Of a stretch of DNA of 64,000 nucleotides, positions 8,423-20,489 are shown one piece after another. The notes below the pieces were generated by a model, which saw only the letters and a list, made by a program, of their open reading frames with translations, did no database searches and was not told the origin of the DNA. Position 1 is the first letter of the stretch. Every line of letters starts with the position of its first letter. Source of the stretch: Pectobacterium carotovorum (GTDB taxonomy: Bacteria; Pseudomonadota; Gammaproteobacteria; Enterobacterales; Enterobacteriaceae); contig NZ_JAXAFK010000003.1 of the NCBI RefSeq assembly GCF_033898505.1, positions 372,001-436,000 of the forward strand, read 5' to 3'. The position numbers and the translations under genes are program-made.

Positions 8423-11326
8423 ATGCCTTTTACACTTGGTCAGCGCTGGATCAGCGATACGGAAAGCGAACTTGGACTGGGAACGGTTGTTGCCGTCGAT
8501 ACGCGTATGATAACGCTGCTTTTCCCTGCCAGCGGTGAAAACCGACTTTATTCCCGCAGCGACGCCCCCATCACCCGCGTGATGTTCAACCCCGGCGACA
8601 CCGTCACCAGCCATGAAGGCTGGCAGCTCAAAGTCGATGACGTGCGAGAAGAAAAAGGGTTACTGGTGTATTGCGGCCAACGTCTGGATGATGAAACGCC
8701 GGCGGAACTGCGTGAAGTCTTTCTGGACAGCAAACTGACGTTCAATAAACCGCAAGATCGTCTGTTCGCCGGACAGATCGATCGTATGGATCGCTTTGCC
8801 CTGCGCTACCGCGCCCGCAAGCACCAGAACGAGCAGGCGCTACAGCAACAGGTCGGTTTACGCGGCATGCGTGCCAGCCTCATCCCGCATCAGCTTCATA
8901 TCGCTTACGAAGTCGGTCAACGTCATGCGCCACGCGTTTTGCTGGCGGACGAAGTCGGTCTGGGGAAAACCATTGAAGCCGGTATGATCATCCACCAGCA
9001 GTTGCTGGCGGGCCGCGCCAGTCGCGTGCTGATTATCGTACCGGAAACCCTGCAACATCAGTGGCTGGTCGAAATGCTGCGCCGCTTTAACCTGCTGTTC
9101 TCGCTGTTTGACGACGAGCGCTATGCCGAAGCCAAGCTGGACAGCAGCAACCCGTTTGAAACTGAACAGCTCGTTATCTGCTCACTGGGATTTGTGCAGC
9201 GCAGCGCCCAGCGCTTTGCGCAGCTCGTCAACGCCGATTGGGATCTGCTGGTGGTGGATGAAGCCCACCATCTGGTCTGGAACGAAGAAAGTCCGAGCCC
9301 GGAATATCAGGCCATTGAAACACTGGCACGCGCCACGCCGGCCGTTCTGTTGTTAACCGCGACGCCGGAACAGCTTGGTCAGCAGAGCCACTTTGCACGT
9401 TTACGCCTGCTCGATCCCAACCGCTTCCACGACTATCAGGAGTTCGTCGCCGAACAGCAGCAATACCGCCCGGTCGCCGATGCCGTCACGTTGCTGTTAG
9501 CGGGCGAAAAAGCCCAGACGGCTGAACTGAATGCACTGAGCGATCTGCTGGGCGAACAGGACATCGAGCCGCTGCTGAAAGCCATCAACAGCGACAGCGA
9601 TGACAATCAAAAGGCGCGTCAGGAACTGATCGCCATGCTGATGGATCGTCACGGCACCAGCCGCGTGTTGTTCCGTAACACGCGTCAGGGAGTTAAAGGT
9701 TTCCCACAGCGTATCCTGCATCAAATCCGCCTGCCGCTGCCGTCGCAGTATCAAACGGCGATTAAAGTGTCCGGGATTATGAACGCGAATAAGACGCTGG
9801 AAGTACGCGCCCGCGACATGCTGTACCCGGAACAAATTTATCAACAGCTCGAAGGGGACGATGCCACCTGGTGGAACTTCGACCCGCGCGTGGAATGGTT
9901 ACTGAACTACCTGACCGCGCACCGCGATGAGAAAGTGCTGGTGATCTGTGCGCAGGCCGCCACGGCGCTACAGCTGGAGCAAGTGCTGCGCACGCGTGAA
10001 GCGATCCGCGCCGCCGTCTTCCATGAAGGGCTGTCAATTCTGGAACGTGACCGCGCCGCCGCCTATTTTGCTTCCGAAGAAGAAGGCGCACAGGTGCTGA
10101 TCTGTTCAGAGATCGGCTCCGAAGGCCGTAACTTCCAGTTCGCCAGCCACTTAGTGATGTTCGATCTGCCGTTCAACCCCGATCTGCTGGAACAGCGCAT
10201 CGGCCGTCTGGACCGTATCGGGCAGGCAAAAGAAATTCAGATTCTGGTGCCGTATCTGGAAAATACTGCCCAAGCTATGCTGGTACGTTGGTATCACGAA
10301 GGGTTGGATGCGTTTGAGCACACCTGCCCGACAGGCCGCACCATCTATGATGCGCACCATGCGCAGCTGATCGAGCGACTGACAACCGTCGGTGAACAAC
10401 AGGGATTGGATGAGTTTATTCATACCTGCCGCCAACAGCACGACAGCCTGAAACAGCAGCTTGAACAAGGCCGCGATCGTCTTCTGGAAATGCATTCTAA
10501 CGGTGGCGAGCAGGCGCAGCAGTTGGCGCAGGCCATTGCCGAACAGGATAATGACGTCAATCTGGTGACATTCGCGCTGAACCTGTTTGATATTGTTGGC
10601 ATCAATCAGGAAGATCGCAGTGATAATCTGATCATCCTGACGCCATCCGATCATATGCTGGTGCCGGATTTCCCAGGCCTGCCGCAGGACGGCTGCACGA
10701 TCACTTTCGATCGCGATCAGGCACTTTCCCGCGAGGATGCGCAGTTTATCAGTTGGGAGCACCCGCTCATCCGTAACGGGCTCGATCTGGTGCTGTCCGG
10801 CGATACCGGAAGCTGTGCGGTGTCGCTGCTGAAAAATAAAGCCCTGCCGGTCGGCACGCTGCTGGCGGAGCTGGTTTACGTTGTCGAAGCACAAGCGCCT
10901 AAGCACCTGCAACTGACTCGTTTCCTGCCACCAACACCGGTTCGCCTGCTCATGGATCGTAAAGGGACCAATCTGGCGGCACAGGTTGAGTTTGAGAGCT
11001 TCAACCGCCAGCTCAACGCGGTAAACCGTCATACGTCCAGCAAGCTGGTGAATGCGGTACAGGCCGATGTTCACGCCATGCTGCAACAGGCGGAAGCATT
11101 AGTCGAAACGCAGGCACGCCAGCTCATTACCGAAGCTCAGGAGCAGGCTGACCTGCAATTGCGCCGCGAGCTGGAACGTCTGGAAGCGCTGAAAGCCGTC
11201 AACCCTAACATTCGTGAAGATGAGCTGACTGCACTGGAAAACCAGCGTGAGCAGGTGCTGAGCAATCTCCATGAGGCCAACTGGCGTCTGGATGCTATTC
11301 GTCTGGTTGTGGTGACACACCAGTAA
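8423..11326 (+). CDS. rapA: RNA polymerase-recycling ATPase RapA (HepA)
   Basis: A Swi2/Snf2-family ATPase that binds RNA polymerase and promotes its release and recycling after termination. The 967-residue protein matches E. coli RapA (968): N-terminal Tudor-like region, Walker A in [12 protein letters not shown] (about 176-187), DEAH box in VVDEAHHL (about 280), helicase C-terminal part with [17 protein letters not shown] and [11 protein letters not shown], and a long C-terminal domain. It follows polB as in E. coli. Confidence 0.96.
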   Translation: MPFTLGQRWISDTESELGLGTVVAVDTRMITLLFPASGENRLYSRSDAPITRVMFNPGDTVTSHEGWQLKVDDVREEKGLLVYCGQRLDDETPAELREVFLDSKLTFNKPQDRLFAGQIDRMDRFALRYRARKHQNEQALQQQVGLRGMRASLIPHQLHIAYEVGQRHAPRVLLADEVGLGKTIEAGMIIHQQLLAGRASRVLIIVPETLQHQWLVEMLRRFNLLFSLFDDERYAEAKLDSSNPFETEQLVICSLGFVQRSAQRFAQLVNADWDLLVVDEAHHLVWNEESPSPEYQAIETLARATPAVLLLTATPEQLGQQSHFARLRLLDPNRFHDYQEFVAEQQQYRPVADAVTLLLAGEKAQTAELNALSDLLGEQDIEPLLKAINSDSDDNQKARQELIAMLMDRHGTSRVLFRNTRQGVKGFPQRILHQIRLPLPSQYQTAIKVSGIMNANKTLEVRARDMLYPEQIYQQLEGDDATWWNFDPRVEWLLNYLTAHRDEKVLVICAQAATALQLEQVLRTREAIRAAVFHEGLSILERDRAAAYFASEEEGAQVLICSEIGSEGRNFQFASHLVMFDLPFNPDLLEQRIGRLDRIGQAKEIQILVPYLENTAQAMLVRWYHEGLDAFEHTCPTGRTIYDAHHAQLIERLTTVGEQQGLDEFIHTCRQQHDSLKQQLEQGRDRLLEMHSNGGEQAQQLAQAIAEQDNDVNLVTFALNLFDIVGINQEDRSDNLIILTPSDHMLVPDFPGLPQDGCTITFDRDQALSREDAQFISWEHPLIRNGLDLVLSGDTGSCAVSLLKNKALPVGTLLAELVYVVEAQAPKHLQLTRFLPPTPVRLLMDRKGTNLAAQVEFESFNRQLNAVNRHTSSKLVNAVQADVHAMLQQAEALVETQARQLITEAQEQADLQLRRELERLEALKAVNPNIREDELTALENQREQVLSNLHEANWRLDAIRLVVVTHQ

Positions 11327-11335
11327 ACGTTTCTG

Positions 11336-11368
11336 ACAGCGGTATAGGCATAAACCTCATACCGCTGT
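11336..11368 (+). terminator. Hairpin after rapA
   Basis: A 10-bp stem, ACAGCGGTAT with ATACCGCTGT around a 13-nt loop, starts 10 bp after the rapA stop. It lacks a clear T-run, so it may stabilise the 3' end rather than terminate. Confidence 0.5.
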
Positions 11369-11494
11369 TATAAAGACACGCTGTTTGCAAAATCGAGATA
11401 CACGGGCATACCACAGGGCGAGGTCTCCCTACGGGAACCTCATCCCCGTGTTCTCCCTAATATCACACATTATATGTTGTCTGAAGGTGCTCCG

Positions 11495-12148
11495 ATGGAA
11501 CCCTATAATCCGCCTACCGATCCCTGGTTGCATATTCTTTATCAGGATCAGCACATCATGGTGGTGAATAAACCCAGCGGTCTGCTGTCGGTTCCCGGCC
11601 GTGCGCCAGAACACAAAGACAGCGTCATGAGCCGCATTCAGGCTGACTACCCAACGGCAGAATCCGTTCATCGTCTGGATATGGCGACCAGCGGCGTCAT
11701 TGCCGTCGCACTCACAAAAGCCGCCGAGCGTGAATTAAAGCGCCAGTTTCGCGAGCGCGAACCGAAGAAATCCTACCTTGCCCGCGTCTGGGGGCATATG
11801 GCGCAGGATGAAGGCGTCATCGATCTTCCGCTTATCTGCGATTGGCCGAACCGCCCAAAACAGAAAGTCTGTTTTGAAACAGGTAAAGCAGCACAGACGG
11901 AATATCAGGTACTCTCACGTGACGATGACGGTACGACGCGCGTCAAGCTGATGCCGATTACCGGCCGATCCCACCAACTGCGCGTCCATCTGCTCGCGCT
12001 GGGCCACCCTATCCTCGGCGATGGCTTTTATGCACATCCTGATGCTAAAGCGATGGCGCCCCGCCTGTTACTGCACGCACAAGAACTGGCTATCACGCAC
12101 CCGGCTTTTAATACCCCGATGCACTTTCGTTGCGAAGCGGATTTCTGA
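11495..12148 (+). CDS. rluA: Dual-specificity 23S rRNA/tRNA pseudouridine synthase
   Basis: It makes pseudouridine at 23S rRNA position 746 and position 32 of several tRNAs in E. coli. The 217-residue protein contains the RluA motif HRLDMATSG with the catalytic Asp (about residue 64), and the GRSHQLRVH segment. I chose the ATG at 11495, preceded by GAAGGTG, giving an N-terminus MEPYNPPTDPW that matches E. coli. An in-frame ATG at 11474 would add seven residues. Convergent with djlA. Confidence 0.93.
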   Translation: MEPYNPPTDPWLHILYQDQHIMVVNKPSGLLSVPGRAPEHKDSVMSRIQADYPTAESVHRLDMATSGVIAVALTKAAERELKRQFREREPKKSYLARVWGHMAQDEGVIDLPLICDWPNRPKQKVCFETGKAAQTEYQVLSRDDDGTTRVKLMPITGRSHQLRVHLLALGHPILGDGFYAHPDAKAMAPRLLLHAQELAITHPAFNTPMHFRCEADF

Positions 12149-12230
12149 GGCAAACGCGCCGACGGTATTTGCAAATCGAATTTGGTAGAGCGGTAAAACG
12201 GGGAAGTAAAAAGAAGGGGGAAGGTGCGGA

Positions 12231-13106
12231 TTATTTTGTCTGATTCGCGCTTTTCAACAGTTCATAGGCTGCCTGAATATCCTGCGCTTTACGCTTGGCC
12301 ATCTCCATCATCCTCGGCGAAAGTTTCTTGGCGACCAACTTATCAGGATGATGCTCGCTCATAAGTTTACGGTAGGCGCGCTTAATCGTTGCGGCATCAT
12401 CGCTGCTACGCACACCCAGCGTACGACAGGCGCTTTCGACCGTTGGCCCACGCGGCGGTGATGCCGGACGCTGACCGCCATAAGAGTGGCCGTTGGAATA
12501 GCCATTATTACGACGCTGATGCGATTTACCGTTCTGTCGTGACTGATTCTGCCGGGACTGTTGCCCCGAGGTACCTTCCATATTTCGCAGGAAGAACTCA
12601 AACTGCTCGCGCGTCACGCCCAGTTCATCAGCAATCACGTACAACACGCGTCGCTCATTCGGGTGCAAAACACCATCAACAAACGCGACCTGAAGCTGGA
12701 TTTCCAGAAACATCTTAATTAAATCAAAGCGTCCCAGACAGGCATCACGCAGCTTGCGTAATTTTATGCGCAGAGGGAAATGACCGGCCTTTCCTTCGCG
12801 GAAAGCCCGCTGAGCCGCGGTTCTGGCTTCGCCAAATAGCTCAAGGCGATCCATCATTTTGGTCGCAATCTTGATATCGGCTTCCGTCACCCGACCTTTG
12901 GATTTGGTCAGGTGTCCCATGGCTTGAAAGGTCGTGAGAAAGAACAATGACTGGCGGGTAGACTGAGCCGAAAAATAATCACGGCGACGCGATGCCCGGG
13001 CTTTGTCAATCCAATGCCCCATCAGTAAGCCCATGATCATTCCCCAGATGCCAGCGCTTGAGACGATTCCCAACGCTAACCCCAGCAACTTTCCCCAATA
13101 CCGCAT
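12231..13106 (-). CDS. djlA: Membrane-anchored J-domain co-chaperone DjlA
   Basis: It stimulates DnaK at the inner membrane; in E. coli overexpression induces capsule through the Rcs system. Order: one N-terminal membrane helix with Gly-rich motif (about 5-30), a TerB-like helical domain (about 50-185), a Gln/Asn/Ser/Gly-rich linker (about 187-225), and a C-terminal J domain with the HPD tripeptide in [11 protein letters not shown]. At 291 residues it is about 20 longer than E. coli DjlA (271), the excess lying in the linker. Divergent from lptD. Confidence 0.95.
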   Translation of the reverse strand: MRYWGKLLGLALGIVSSAGIWGMIMGLLMGHWIDKARASRRRDYFSAQSTRQSLFFLTTFQAMGHLTKSKGRVTEADIKIATKMMDRLELFGEARTAAQRAFREGKAGHFPLRIKLRKLRDACLGRFDLIKMFLEIQLQVAFVDGVLHPNERRVLYVIADELGVTREQFEFFLRNMEGTSGQQSRQNQSRQNGKSHQRRNNGYSNGHSYGGQRPASPPRGPTVESACRTLGVRSSDDAATIKRAYRKLMSEHHPDKLVAKKLSPRMMEMAKRKAQDIQAAYELLKSANQTK

Positions 13107-13291
13107 ATACTCCTCAAATCCTCATGCCGTCAGCCAAAAATTGCTTTATCATACCTGTCATTTATCTTTGCACCTAACGGCGGTGCGTATAGGCGGTGGG
13201 GATTTAACACTGGCGCAACGCTAACGAGTGATATAGTCTCTGACCGTTTGCCGGCATGATGCCCCTGATGACGGAACACCTGATACTGCGT

Positions 13292-15661
13292 ATGAAAAAA
13301 AGTTTCCCAACTCTGCTGGCCACTCTGGTTTGGTCGGCGCTTTACAGCCAGCACGCGCTGGCCGATCTCGCTGAACAGTGCATGCTGGGTGTACCTACGT
13401 ACAACAGACCACTGGTAACTGGCGATCCCAATCAGCTGCCGGTCAATATTCAGGCCGATAAAACCGAAGCCAACTACCCAGACAGCGCCAAATTCACCGG
13501 TAATGTTAACATCCAGCAGGGCAACAGCGTCATGACTGCCGAGCAGGTGGAGCTGAACCAGTTGGATCCGGCAACGCAGGGCAGTACGCCCACGCGAACC
13601 ATTACCGCGACGGGAAATGTCCACTACGATGACAATCAGGTTATCCTGAAAGGCCCTAAAGCCTGGGCCAACCTGAACACCAAAGATACCGACGTCTATG
13701 AAGGCGACTATCAGATGGTGGGCCGTCAAGGGCGTGGTTCCGCCGACAAAATGAAAATGCGTGACAGCAATCGCTACACCATTCTGGAAAACGGCTCCTT
13801 CACTTCCTGTCTGCCGGGAGATAATAGCTGGAGTGTCGTCGGTTCGGAAGTGATTCAAGACAGAGAAGAGCAGGTTGCTGAAATCTGGAACGCGCGTTTC
13901 AAGATTGCTGGCGTACCTGTGTTCTATAGCCCGTATTTGCAGCTTCCTATCGGTGATAAACGACGCTCTGGCTTCCTGATCCCTAATGCGAAATATGGCA
14001 GCAGCAATGGTTTTGAACTGCTGACGCCCTATTACTGGAACATCGCGCCTAATTTTGACGCCACGATCACCCCGCACCTGCAAACTAAACGTGGTATGCA
14101 GTGGCAGAACGAATTCCGCTACCTGACCACGCCGGGCCTTGGTGTCATTCAGTTCGACTGGCTGCCCAGCGACAATGAATATGCTAAAGTCGCCCCGCTG
14201 GATAATAACGACACCCGCTGGTTGTTCCACTGGGGTCACAGCGGCGTGATGGATCAGGTATGGCGTTTTAACGCAGACTACACAAAAGTCAGCGATGACC
14301 GCTACTTCACCGATCTGGACTCGAATTACGGGTCAACTACCGATGGCTACGTCACCCAAAAATTCAGTGCGGGTTACGCGAACCAAAACTGGAACGCCAC
14401 GGTGTCCACGAAACAGTTCCAGGTCTTTTCCAATGCGACCAGCCGCGATGTCTATCGTGCTGAGCCGCAGTTCGATATCAATTACTACCAAAATGATATC
14501 GGCCCGGTTGATATGCACCTTTATGGTCAGGCGGTAAAATTTACCAACGTCAACGACAACCGGCCAGAAGCGACTCGCCTGCACGTTGAGCCAACGTTGA
14601 ATCTGCCGTTGGCAAACCGTTGGGCCAGCCTGAATACCGAAGCCAAGCTATTGGCGACGCACTATCAACAGGACAATCTGGATCGCTATCGTACAGCCTC
14701 GACGCCAAACATTTCTCAGGGTACAAAAGATGCACTGAAAGACTCGGTGAATCGGGTGATGCCGCAATATAAAGTCGATGGCAAGATGGTCTTTGAGCGC
14801 GAAATGGACTGGTCGCAGGCTTATACCCAGACGCTGGAACCTCGCGCGCAGTACCTGTATGTCCCTTATCGCGATCAGAGCAGCATTCATACCTATGACT
14901 CCACGCTGATGCAGACCGACTATTCAGGCCTGTTCCGCGATCGCAGTTACAGCGGTCTGGACCGCATCGCGTCCGCGAATCAGCTTGTGACCGGTGTCAC
15001 CACGCGTATTTATGATGATGCGTTGGTTGAACGTTTTAACGCTTCTATTGGTCAAATCTATTACTTTGATCGCCCACGCACGGGTGACCGCAACACGTCG
15101 CTCGATAAAAGCGATAACAACGGTAGCCAGGTATGGGCCGGTGACTCCTTCCTGAAAATCGATGACAGATGGGGTGTTCGTGGCGGTCTGCAGTATGACA
15201 ATCGCCTGAACGAAGTCGCGCTGGGTGATGCCGTGTTAGAATACCGCCGTGATGCGGAACGTCTGGTGCAGCTGAATTATCGTTACGCGAGCCCAGAATA
15301 TATTCGAGACATGATCCCTAATGTCACGAACCCTGGCTTCCAGCAAGGTATTTCGCAGGTCGGTATCACCGCGAGCTGGCCGATTGTCGAGCGCTGGGCC
15401 GTGGTTGGCGCTTATTATTACGACACTAAGGCCAATCAGCCGGCGAACCAGCTTATTGGCTTACAGTACAATACCTGCTGTTGGGCCGTGAGCGTCGGTT
15501 ATGAACGTAAAATTACCGACTGGAACAGCGTCAGCCGCAGCAGCGAATACGACAACAGAGTGTCGTTTAATATCGAATTACGTGGTTTAAGCAGTAATTA
15601 CAGTCTGGGTTCTGAAAAAATGCTGCGCTCAGGTATTCTGCCTTACCAGCGCGCATTCTGA
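13292..15661 (+). CDS. lptD: LPS-assembly protein LptD (outer-membrane beta-barrel)
   Basis: With the lipoprotein LptE it forms the outer-membrane translocon that inserts lipopolysaccharide into the outer leaflet. The 789-residue precursor has a 24-residue signal peptide (MKKSFPTLL... ending HALA). Then come an N-terminal beta-jellyroll region (about 40-200) and a large C-terminal barrel. The conserved Cys pairs are present (Cys near 31 and 173, and NTCCWAV near 725), consistent with the essential disulphides. I chose the ATG at 13292 because it gives the family's MKK signal start; an ATG at 13256 would add 12 non-matching residues. First gene of the lptD-surA-pdxA-rsmA-apaGH run. Confidence 0.95.
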   Translation: MKKSFPTLLATLVWSALYSQHALADLAEQCMLGVPTYNRPLVTGDPNQLPVNIQADKTEANYPDSAKFTGNVNIQQGNSVMTAEQVELNQLDPATQGSTPTRTITATGNVHYDDNQVILKGPKAWANLNTKDTDVYEGDYQMVGRQGRGSADKMKMRDSNRYTILENGSFTSCLPGDNSWSVVGSEVIQDREEQVAEIWNARFKIAGVPVFYSPYLQLPIGDKRRSGFLIPNAKYGSSNGFELLTPYYWNIAPNFDATITPHLQTKRGMQWQNEFRYLTTPGLGVIQFDWLPSDNEYAKVAPLDNNDTRWLFHWGHSGVMDQVWRFNADYTKVSDDRYFTDLDSNYGSTTDGYVTQKFSAGYANQNWNATVSTKQFQVFSNATSRDVYRAEPQFDINYYQNDIGPVDMHLYGQAVKFTNVNDNRPEATRLHVEPTLNLPLANRWASLNTEAKLLATHYQQDNLDRYRTASTPNISQGTKDALKDSVNRVMPQYKVDGKMVFEREMDWSQAYTQTLEPRAQYLYVPYRDQSSIHTYDSTLMQTDYSGLFRDRSYSGLDRIASANQLVTGVTTRIYDDALVERFNASIGQIYYFDRPRTGDRNTSLDKSDNNGSQVWAGDSFLKIDDRWGVRGGLQYDNRLNEVALGDAVLEYRRDAERLVQLNYRYASPEYIRDMIPNVTNPGFQQGISQVGITASWPIVERWAVVGAYYYDTKANQPANQLIGLQYNTCCWAVSVGYERKITDWNSVSRSSEYDNRVSFNIELRGLSSNYSLGSEKMLRSGILPYQRAF

Positions 15662-15750
15662 TGTCACCCAGAGTGTTAGTAGCAAGCAGGCTGTCTCACT
15701 GAAACGTTGGAACTTTTAACCCGCCTTGCGGATGAAATAATGGGAAAGGT

Positions 15751-17046
15751 ATGAAGAACTGGAGAACGCTTATTCTCGGATTGGCACTGAGTGCCTCTAC
15801 CGCGTTCGCAGCACCACAGGTGGTTGATAAAGTCGCAGCAGTGGTCGACAACAGCGTCGTGTTGGAAAGTGATGTAAACAGTCTTTTGCAGTCGGTAAAA
15901 CTGAACGCCCAGCAGGCCGGACAGCAGTTGCCTGATGATGCCACGTTGCGCCATCAGATTACCGACCGTTTAATTATGGATAACATCATCCTGCAAATGG
16001 CGCAGAAGATGGGTATCCAGGTGACGGATGAGCAACTGAATCAGGCGATTACCAATATTGCCGCTCAGAACCGGATGTCTCTGGACCAGCTAAAAAGCCA
16101 GTTGGCTTATGAAGGTCTGAACTACAACACCTACCGTAACCAGATTCGCAAAGAGATGCTGATCTCGGAAGTGCGTAACAACGAAGTCCGTCGTCGCGTT
16201 ACCGTACTGCCGCAGGAAGTCGATACGCTGGCTAAGCAGATCGCCAACCAGACCGGTGAAAACGATGAGCTGAACCTGAGCCACATTCTGATTCCCTTGC
16301 CGGAAAACCCCACTCAGCAGCAGGTTGATGAAGCGGAAAATCTGGCAACGTCGCTGGTGAAACAAATCAGTGAAGGCGCAGATTTTGGTAAGTTGGCCAT
16401 CACCTATTCGGCTGACTCTCAGGCGCTGAAAGGCGGCCAGATGGGCTGGGGTAAACTGCAAGAGATCCCAACGCTGTTTGCCGAGCGCTTAACTCAGGCG
16501 CAGAAAGGTCAGGTCGTTGGCCCGATCCGTTCCGGCGTAGGTTTCCACATTCTGAAAGTGAACGATATTCGCGGCGGTAACAAAAGCGTATCGGTAACCG
16601 AAACCCATGCTCGCCATATTCTGATCAAGCCTTCCGTCGTCATGACGGACAGTCAGGCGCAAGCCAAACTGGCCGAAGTGGCACAGCAGATCAAAAACGG
16701 CAGCACCGATTTCGCCTCGCAAGCCAAACTGCTCTCTCAGGATCCGGGTTCAGCGAATCAGGGCGGCGACCTTGGCTGGGCTTCTCCAGATATGTACGAT
16801 CCGGCCTTCCGCGATGCGTTATTGAAACTGAAGAAAGGCGAAATCAGTCAGCCTGTTCATTCCTCTTTTGGCTGGCACCTGATTCAGTTGCTGGATACCC
16901 GTCAGGTGGATAAAACCGACGCGGCGCAAAAAGAGCAGGCTTACCGTATGATCTTTAACCGTAAATTCGCCGAAGAAGCACAAACCTGGATGCAGGAACA
17001 GCGTGCATCGGCGTATGTCAAAGTGATTAATGGCGCCACTAACTAA
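15751..17046 (+). CDS. surA: Periplasmic chaperone and peptidyl-prolyl isomerase SurA
   Basis: It escorts unfolded outer-membrane proteins, including LptD encoded just upstream, to the BAM complex. The 431-residue precursor (E. coli 428) has a 21-residue signal peptide ending AFAA. A helical N-terminal chaperone domain follows, then two parvulin domains (about 172-274 and 283-383) and a C-terminal helix. Parvulin signatures: [10 protein letters not shown] and ARHILIKPS, with [19 protein letters not shown] precedes the ATG. Confidence 0.96.
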   Translation: MKNWRTLILGLALSASTAFAAPQVVDKVAAVVDNSVVLESDVNSLLQSVKLNAQQAGQQLPDDATLRHQITDRLIMDNIILQMAQKMGIQVTDEQLNQAITNIAAQNRMSLDQLKSQLAYEGLNYNTYRNQIRKEMLISEVRNNEVRRRVTVLPQEVDTLAKQIANQTGENDELNLSHILIPLPENPTQQQVDEAENLATSLVKQISEGADFGKLAITYSADSQALKGGQMGWGKLQEIPTLFAERLTQAQKGQVVGPIRSGVGFHILKVNDIRGGNKSVSVTETHARHILIKPSVVMTDSQAQAKLAEVAQQIKNGSTDFASQAKLLSQDPGSANQGGDLGWASPDMYDPAFRDALLKLKKGEISQPVHSSFGWHLIQLLDTRQVDKTDAAQKEQAYRMIFNRKFAEEAQTWMQEQRASAYVKVINGATN

Positions 17047-17061
17047 TGCTGATTGAAACTC

Positions 17062-18063
17062 ATGCAGACTGAGAGCAATACGCCACGCGTTGTGATCACC
17101 CCCGGCGAACCCGCCGGGATTGGCCCCGATCTGGTGATTGCTCTGGCTCAGCAGGCCTGGCCTGTGGAGCTGGTCATCTGTGCGGATCCCGAGCTGCTAC
17201 TCAGTCGCGCGCTGCAGCTCTCTATGCCGCTGACGCTGCGTGACTATCAACCCGGTCACCCCGCACAGCCACAGCAGGCAGGTAGCCTCACCATCCTGCC
17301 GATCGCCGCACCGGCAACCATCATTCCAGGCCAGTTGAATGTCGCTAACAGCGCTTATGTCGTTGAGACGTTGGCGCGTGCTTGCGATGGCTGCCTGAAC
17401 GGTGAATTTGCCGCGCTGATTACCGGCCCAGTGCATAAGGGCATTATCAACGATGCAGGCGTCCCATTCAGCGGACACACTGAATTTTTCGCCGATCGCA
17501 GCGGCTGTGACCGTGTTGTTATGATGCTGGCGACGGAAGAACTGCGTGTTGCCTTAGCGACCACGCATCTGCCGCTTGCCGCCGTCTCTGCGGCTATTAC
17601 CCGTCAGAGCCTGCATGAAGTCATCACGATTTTGCACCATGATTTGCAGACAAAATTCGGCCTTGCTCAACCGCAGATCTACGTCTGTGGACTGAATCCT
17701 CATGCCGGAGAAGGCGGCCATATGGGCCGTGAAGAGCTGGATGTGATTAACCCGGCGCTGGACGAACTACGTCAGCAGGGCATCACGCTGGTTGGGCCGC
17801 TGCCTGCCGACACCCTTTTCCAGCCCAAATATCTGCAACACGCTGACGCCGTTTTGGCGATGTACCACGATCAAGGGCTCCCGGTTCTGAAATATCAGGG
17901 CTTCGGGCGCGCCGTTAATATCACGCTGGGGTTACCTTTTATTCGCACATCCGTTGACCACGGTACAGCACTTGAGCTGGCCGCAACGGGCAGTGCCGAC
18001 CCCGGCAGCTTCATCACGGCATTAAATCTTGCCATTAAAATGATAAAACACAGTAATGAATAA
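17062..18063 (+). CDS. pdxA: 4-hydroxythreonine-4-phosphate dehydrogenase
   Basis: An NAD-dependent dehydrogenase of the DXP-dependent pyridoxal phosphate pathway; its product is used by PdxJ. The 333-residue protein has the family features [11 protein letters not shown] at the N-terminus, ITGPVHKG, the metal-binding segment GHTEFFADR, and [12 protein letters not shown] took the ATG at 17062; a TTG at 17053 would add three residues. It begins 15 bp after surA and its 3' end overlaps rsmA by 8 bp. Confidence 0.95.
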   Translation: MQTESNTPRVVITPGEPAGIGPDLVIALAQQAWPVELVICADPELLLSRALQLSMPLTLRDYQPGHPAQPQQAGSLTILPIAAPATIIPGQLNVANSAYVVETLARACDGCLNGEFAALITGPVHKGIINDAGVPFSGHTEFFADRSGCDRVVMMLATEELRVALATTHLPLAAVSAAITRQSLHEVITILHHDLQTKFGLAQPQIYVCGLNPHAGEGGHMGREELDVINPALDELRQQGITLVGPLPADTLFQPKYLQHADAVLAMYHDQGLPVLKYQGFGRAVNITLGLPFIRTSVDHGTALELAATGSADPGSFITALNLAIKMIKHSNE

Positions 18064-18874
18064 TCGCGTACACCAAGGTCACTTCGCCCGTAAACGTTTT
18101 GGGCAAAACTTTTTAAACGATCACTTCGTGATCGATAGCATCGTTTCGGCTATTCACCCTCAGCCAGGACAGGCAGTCGTAGAGATCGGCCCCGGCCTCG
18201 GCGCACTGACCGCCCCCGTAGGCGAACGAATGGATCGTTTCACCGTTATTGAGCTGGACAGGGATCTGGCCGCGCGGTTGGAAACACATCCGACGCTGAA
18301 AGATAAGCTGACAATTATTCAGCAAGATGCCATGACGATCGATTTCGCCGCGCTCGCCGAGCAAGCCGGCCAACCGCTGCGCGTTTTTGGCAACCTGCCG
18401 TATAATATTTCCACACCGCTGATGTTCCACCTGTTCAGCTATACTCAATCTATCCGCGACATGCACTTTATGTTGCAGAAAGAAGTGGTTAACCGTTTGG
18501 TTGCAGGGCCGAACAGCAAAGCGTTCGGACGCCTGAGCGTCATGGCACAGTATTATTGTCAGGTGATTCCGGTGCTTGAAGTGCCGCCGGAGGCCTTCAA
18601 GCCCGCGCCTAAAGTTGATTCCGCCGTAGTGCGACTCGTCCCTCATGCCGAGATCCCCTACCCGGTCAGCGACATTCGCGTACTGAGCCGCATCACCACT
18701 GAAGCGTTTAACCAGCGTCGTAAGACACTGCGTAACAGTCTGGGCAATCTGTTCACCCCAGATGTGCTCAGCGAGCTGGGGATTGATGCCACCAGCCGCG
18801 CAGAGAATGTGACCGTTGAGCAGTATTGCCGATTGGCAAACTGGTTAAGCGAGCATCCTGCAAAACAGGAATAA
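18056..18874 (+). CDS. rsmA: 16S rRNA dimethyladenosine transferase RsmA (KsgA)
   Basis: It dimethylates two adjacent adenines near the 3' end of 16S rRNA and acts as a late 30S assembly checkpoint. The 272-residue protein has the SAM-binding motif [10 protein letters not shown] and the catalytic NLPYNIST (about 113-120). The start codon lies within the end of pdxA (ATGAATAA), so translation is coupled. Confidence 0.96.
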   Translation: MNNRVHQGHFARKRFGQNFLNDHFVIDSIVSAIHPQPGQAVVEIGPGLGALTAPVGERMDRFTVIELDRDLAARLETHPTLKDKLTIIQQDAMTIDFAALAEQAGQPLRVFGNLPYNISTPLMFHLFSYTQSIRDMHFMLQKEVVNRLVAGPNSKAFGRLSVMAQYYCQVIPVLEVPPEAFKPAPKVDSAVVRLVPHAEIPYPVSDIRVLSRITTEAFNQRRKTLRNSLGNLFTPDVLSELGIDATSRAENVTVEQYCRLANWLSEHPAKQE

Positions 18875-18886
18875 CTGGAGTTCATC

Positions 18887-19264
18887 ATGATTAATGCGCC
18901 CCGTGTTTGTGTACAGGTTCAGAGCTTCTACGTGGAATCACAATCGGAGCCTGATGAAGAACGTTTCGTGTTTGCTTACACGATTACGGTTCGCAATCTG
19001 GGGCGTCATGAAGTCCAGCTTTTGGGGCGTTATTGGCTGATCACCAACGGTAACGGTCGCCAGACTGAAGTTCAGGGTGAAGGTGTGGTCGGCGAACAGC
19101 CGATTATCCACCCTGGCAGCGAATTCCAATATACCAGCGGTGCCGTCATCGAAACGCCTCTCGGCACGATGGAAGGCCACTACCATATGACTGACCATCA
19201 GGGTAAAGCGTTTCAGGTTTCCATCCCCGTTTTCCGTCTGGCTATCCCTTCACTGATACATTAA
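18887..19264 (+). CDS. apaG: ApaG-domain protein
   Basis: 125 residues, the same length as E. coli ApaG. It is a single FnIII-like beta-sandwich (YTITVRNLG and the [11 protein letters not shown] segment). The molecular role of ApaG is unsettled; it is conserved next to apaH. CTGGAG precedes the start, 12 bp after rsmA. Confidence 0.94.
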   Translation: MINAPRVCVQVQSFYVESQSEPDEERFVFAYTITVRNLGRHEVQLLGRYWLITNGNGRQTEVQGEGVVGEQPIIHPGSEFQYTSGAVIETPLGTMEGHYHMTDHQGKAFQVSIPVFRLAIPSLIH

Positions 19265-19266
19265 TT

Positions 19267-20112
19267 ATGTCTACCTATTTAGTTGGCGATGTTCACGGCT
19301 GTTTAGTTGAACTCAAAGCGCTATTGGCGCAAGTTTCCTTTAATCCTGAGCAAGATACGCTGTGGTTAACCGGCGATTTAGTCGCACGCGGGCCGGATTC
19401 GCTTCAGGTTCTGCGCTTCGTTCGCTCTCTCGGTTCTTCTGTCCGCATGGTGCTCGGCAACCACGACCTGCACCTGTTGGCCGTTTATGCTGGCATCAGC
19501 CGTAACAAACCGAAAGATCGTATCAGCGATCTCCTCACAGCACCGGACGCAGACGAACTCATCAACTGGCTACGTCGCCAGCCGATCCTACAGGTTGATG
19601 ACGATCTGAAGCTGATTATGGCGCACGCAGGCATCACGCCACAGTGGGATCTGCCGACAGCACTCATGTGCGCACGCGAAGTCGAAGCGATCCTGAGCAG
19701 CGACAGCTACCCGCTTTTCCTTGATGCCATGTATGGCGATATGCCGAACCACTGGAGCCCGGAGCTGAGCGGTCTGGCTCGCCTACGCTTTAGCACCAAC
19801 GTCTTTACCCGTATGCGCTACTGCTTCTCCGGTGGGCAACTGGATATGCTCTGTAAAGAGCCGCCGAGTCAGGCACCTTCTCTGCTAAAACCGTGGTTTG
19901 ATCTGCCAAGTCAGGTTACCGGAGAATATGCTATTGCCTTCGGTCACTGGGCATCGCTGGAAGGGAAAGGCACACCGGAAAATATTTACGCGCTGGATAC
20001 CGGGTGCTGTTGGGGGGGAGAACTGACTATGCTGCGTTGGGACGATAAGCGCTATTTCACGCAACCGTCGCTTTCATCAAATACCGAACTCTCTGGCGAT
20101 AACGCGTCCTGA
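19267..20112 (+). CDS. apaH: Diadenosine tetraphosphatase (symmetrical)
   Basis: It hydrolyses Ap4A to two ADP and also removes Np4 caps from RNA in E. coli. The 281-residue metallophosphatase carries GDVHGC at the N-terminus, [10 protein letters not shown] and GNHDLH, all metal-binding motifs. It starts 2 bp after apaG and ends the operon. A small dyad (AATGCG/CGCATT, 20124-20139) follows but has no T-run. Confidence 0.96.
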   Translation: MSTYLVGDVHGCLVELKALLAQVSFNPEQDTLWLTGDLVARGPDSLQVLRFVRSLGSSVRMVLGNHDLHLLAVYAGISRNKPKDRISDLLTAPDADELINWLRRQPILQVDDDLKLIMAHAGITPQWDLPTALMCAREVEAILSSDSYPLFLDAMYGDMPNHWSPELSGLARLRFSTNVFTRMRYCFSGGQLDMLCKEPPSQAPSLLKPWFDLPSQVTGEYAIAFGHWASLEGKGTPENIYALDTGCCWGGELTMLRWDDKRYFTQPSLSSNTELSGDNAS

Positions 20113-20163
20113 TCGGATGAGTCAATGCGCAAACGCATTCACCCTATCGCAACCGCGCCACTG

Positions 20164-20358
20164 TCACAGAAAGGGGAAAGCCGTCCCAGACTGAACCTTT
20201 TTGGATGAAGGAACGACTAGCTCCTCGGCGGGAATCGACCAGATACCGCCGCCAAGAAATCCGGCCAGACCAACGGCTTCTACGTTGCCTGACGGTAATT
20301 CACGGCGGCTTGGATCGCTCAGTCGGTCAGTATTCAGATTGCTGTTTCTATTCGTCAT
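20164..20358 (-). CDS. Small hypothetical protein (64 residues)
   Basis: Family not recognised. The ATG is preceded by AGGAGA at 8 nt spacing, an excellent ribosome-binding site, which is the main reason to accept it. The N-terminal half is polar (Asn, Arg, Ser, Asp); the middle has a Gly-rich hydrophobic segment VGLAGFLGGGIW; the C-terminus ends AFPFL. There is no clear signal peptide. It could be a small lineage-specific protein. Overlapping plus-strand ORFs lack a comparable start site. Confidence 0.5.
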   Translation of the reverse strand: MTNRNSNLNTDRLSDPSRRELPSGNVEAVGLAGFLGGGIWSIPAEELVVPSSKKVQSGTAFPFL

Positions 20359-20489
20359 GCTTACTGTCTCCTATCTACCAAACACAGCGGCTTAACGACA
20401 TCTCAATTTAACGACGAAAGCCGCTACTCGTTTTCATACTAGCGATGATAGATGACGGAAATGTGATCAATTCCCGCTAAGTCTCTCTC

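Noticed and set aside
15709..15737. GGAACTT before surA as a sigma-E promoter
   Set aside because: The downstream TGAAA is a poor -10 and the start would lie only a few bases before surA. The gene is more simply read through from lptD.
20124..20139. AATGCG/CGCATT dyad after apaH as a terminator
   Set aside because: Only six base pairs and no T-run; too weak to call.
20201..20411. Plus-strand ORFs opposite the small hypothetical gene
   Set aside because: They lack a ribosome-binding site as good as the minus-strand AGGAGA and show no recognisable protein features.
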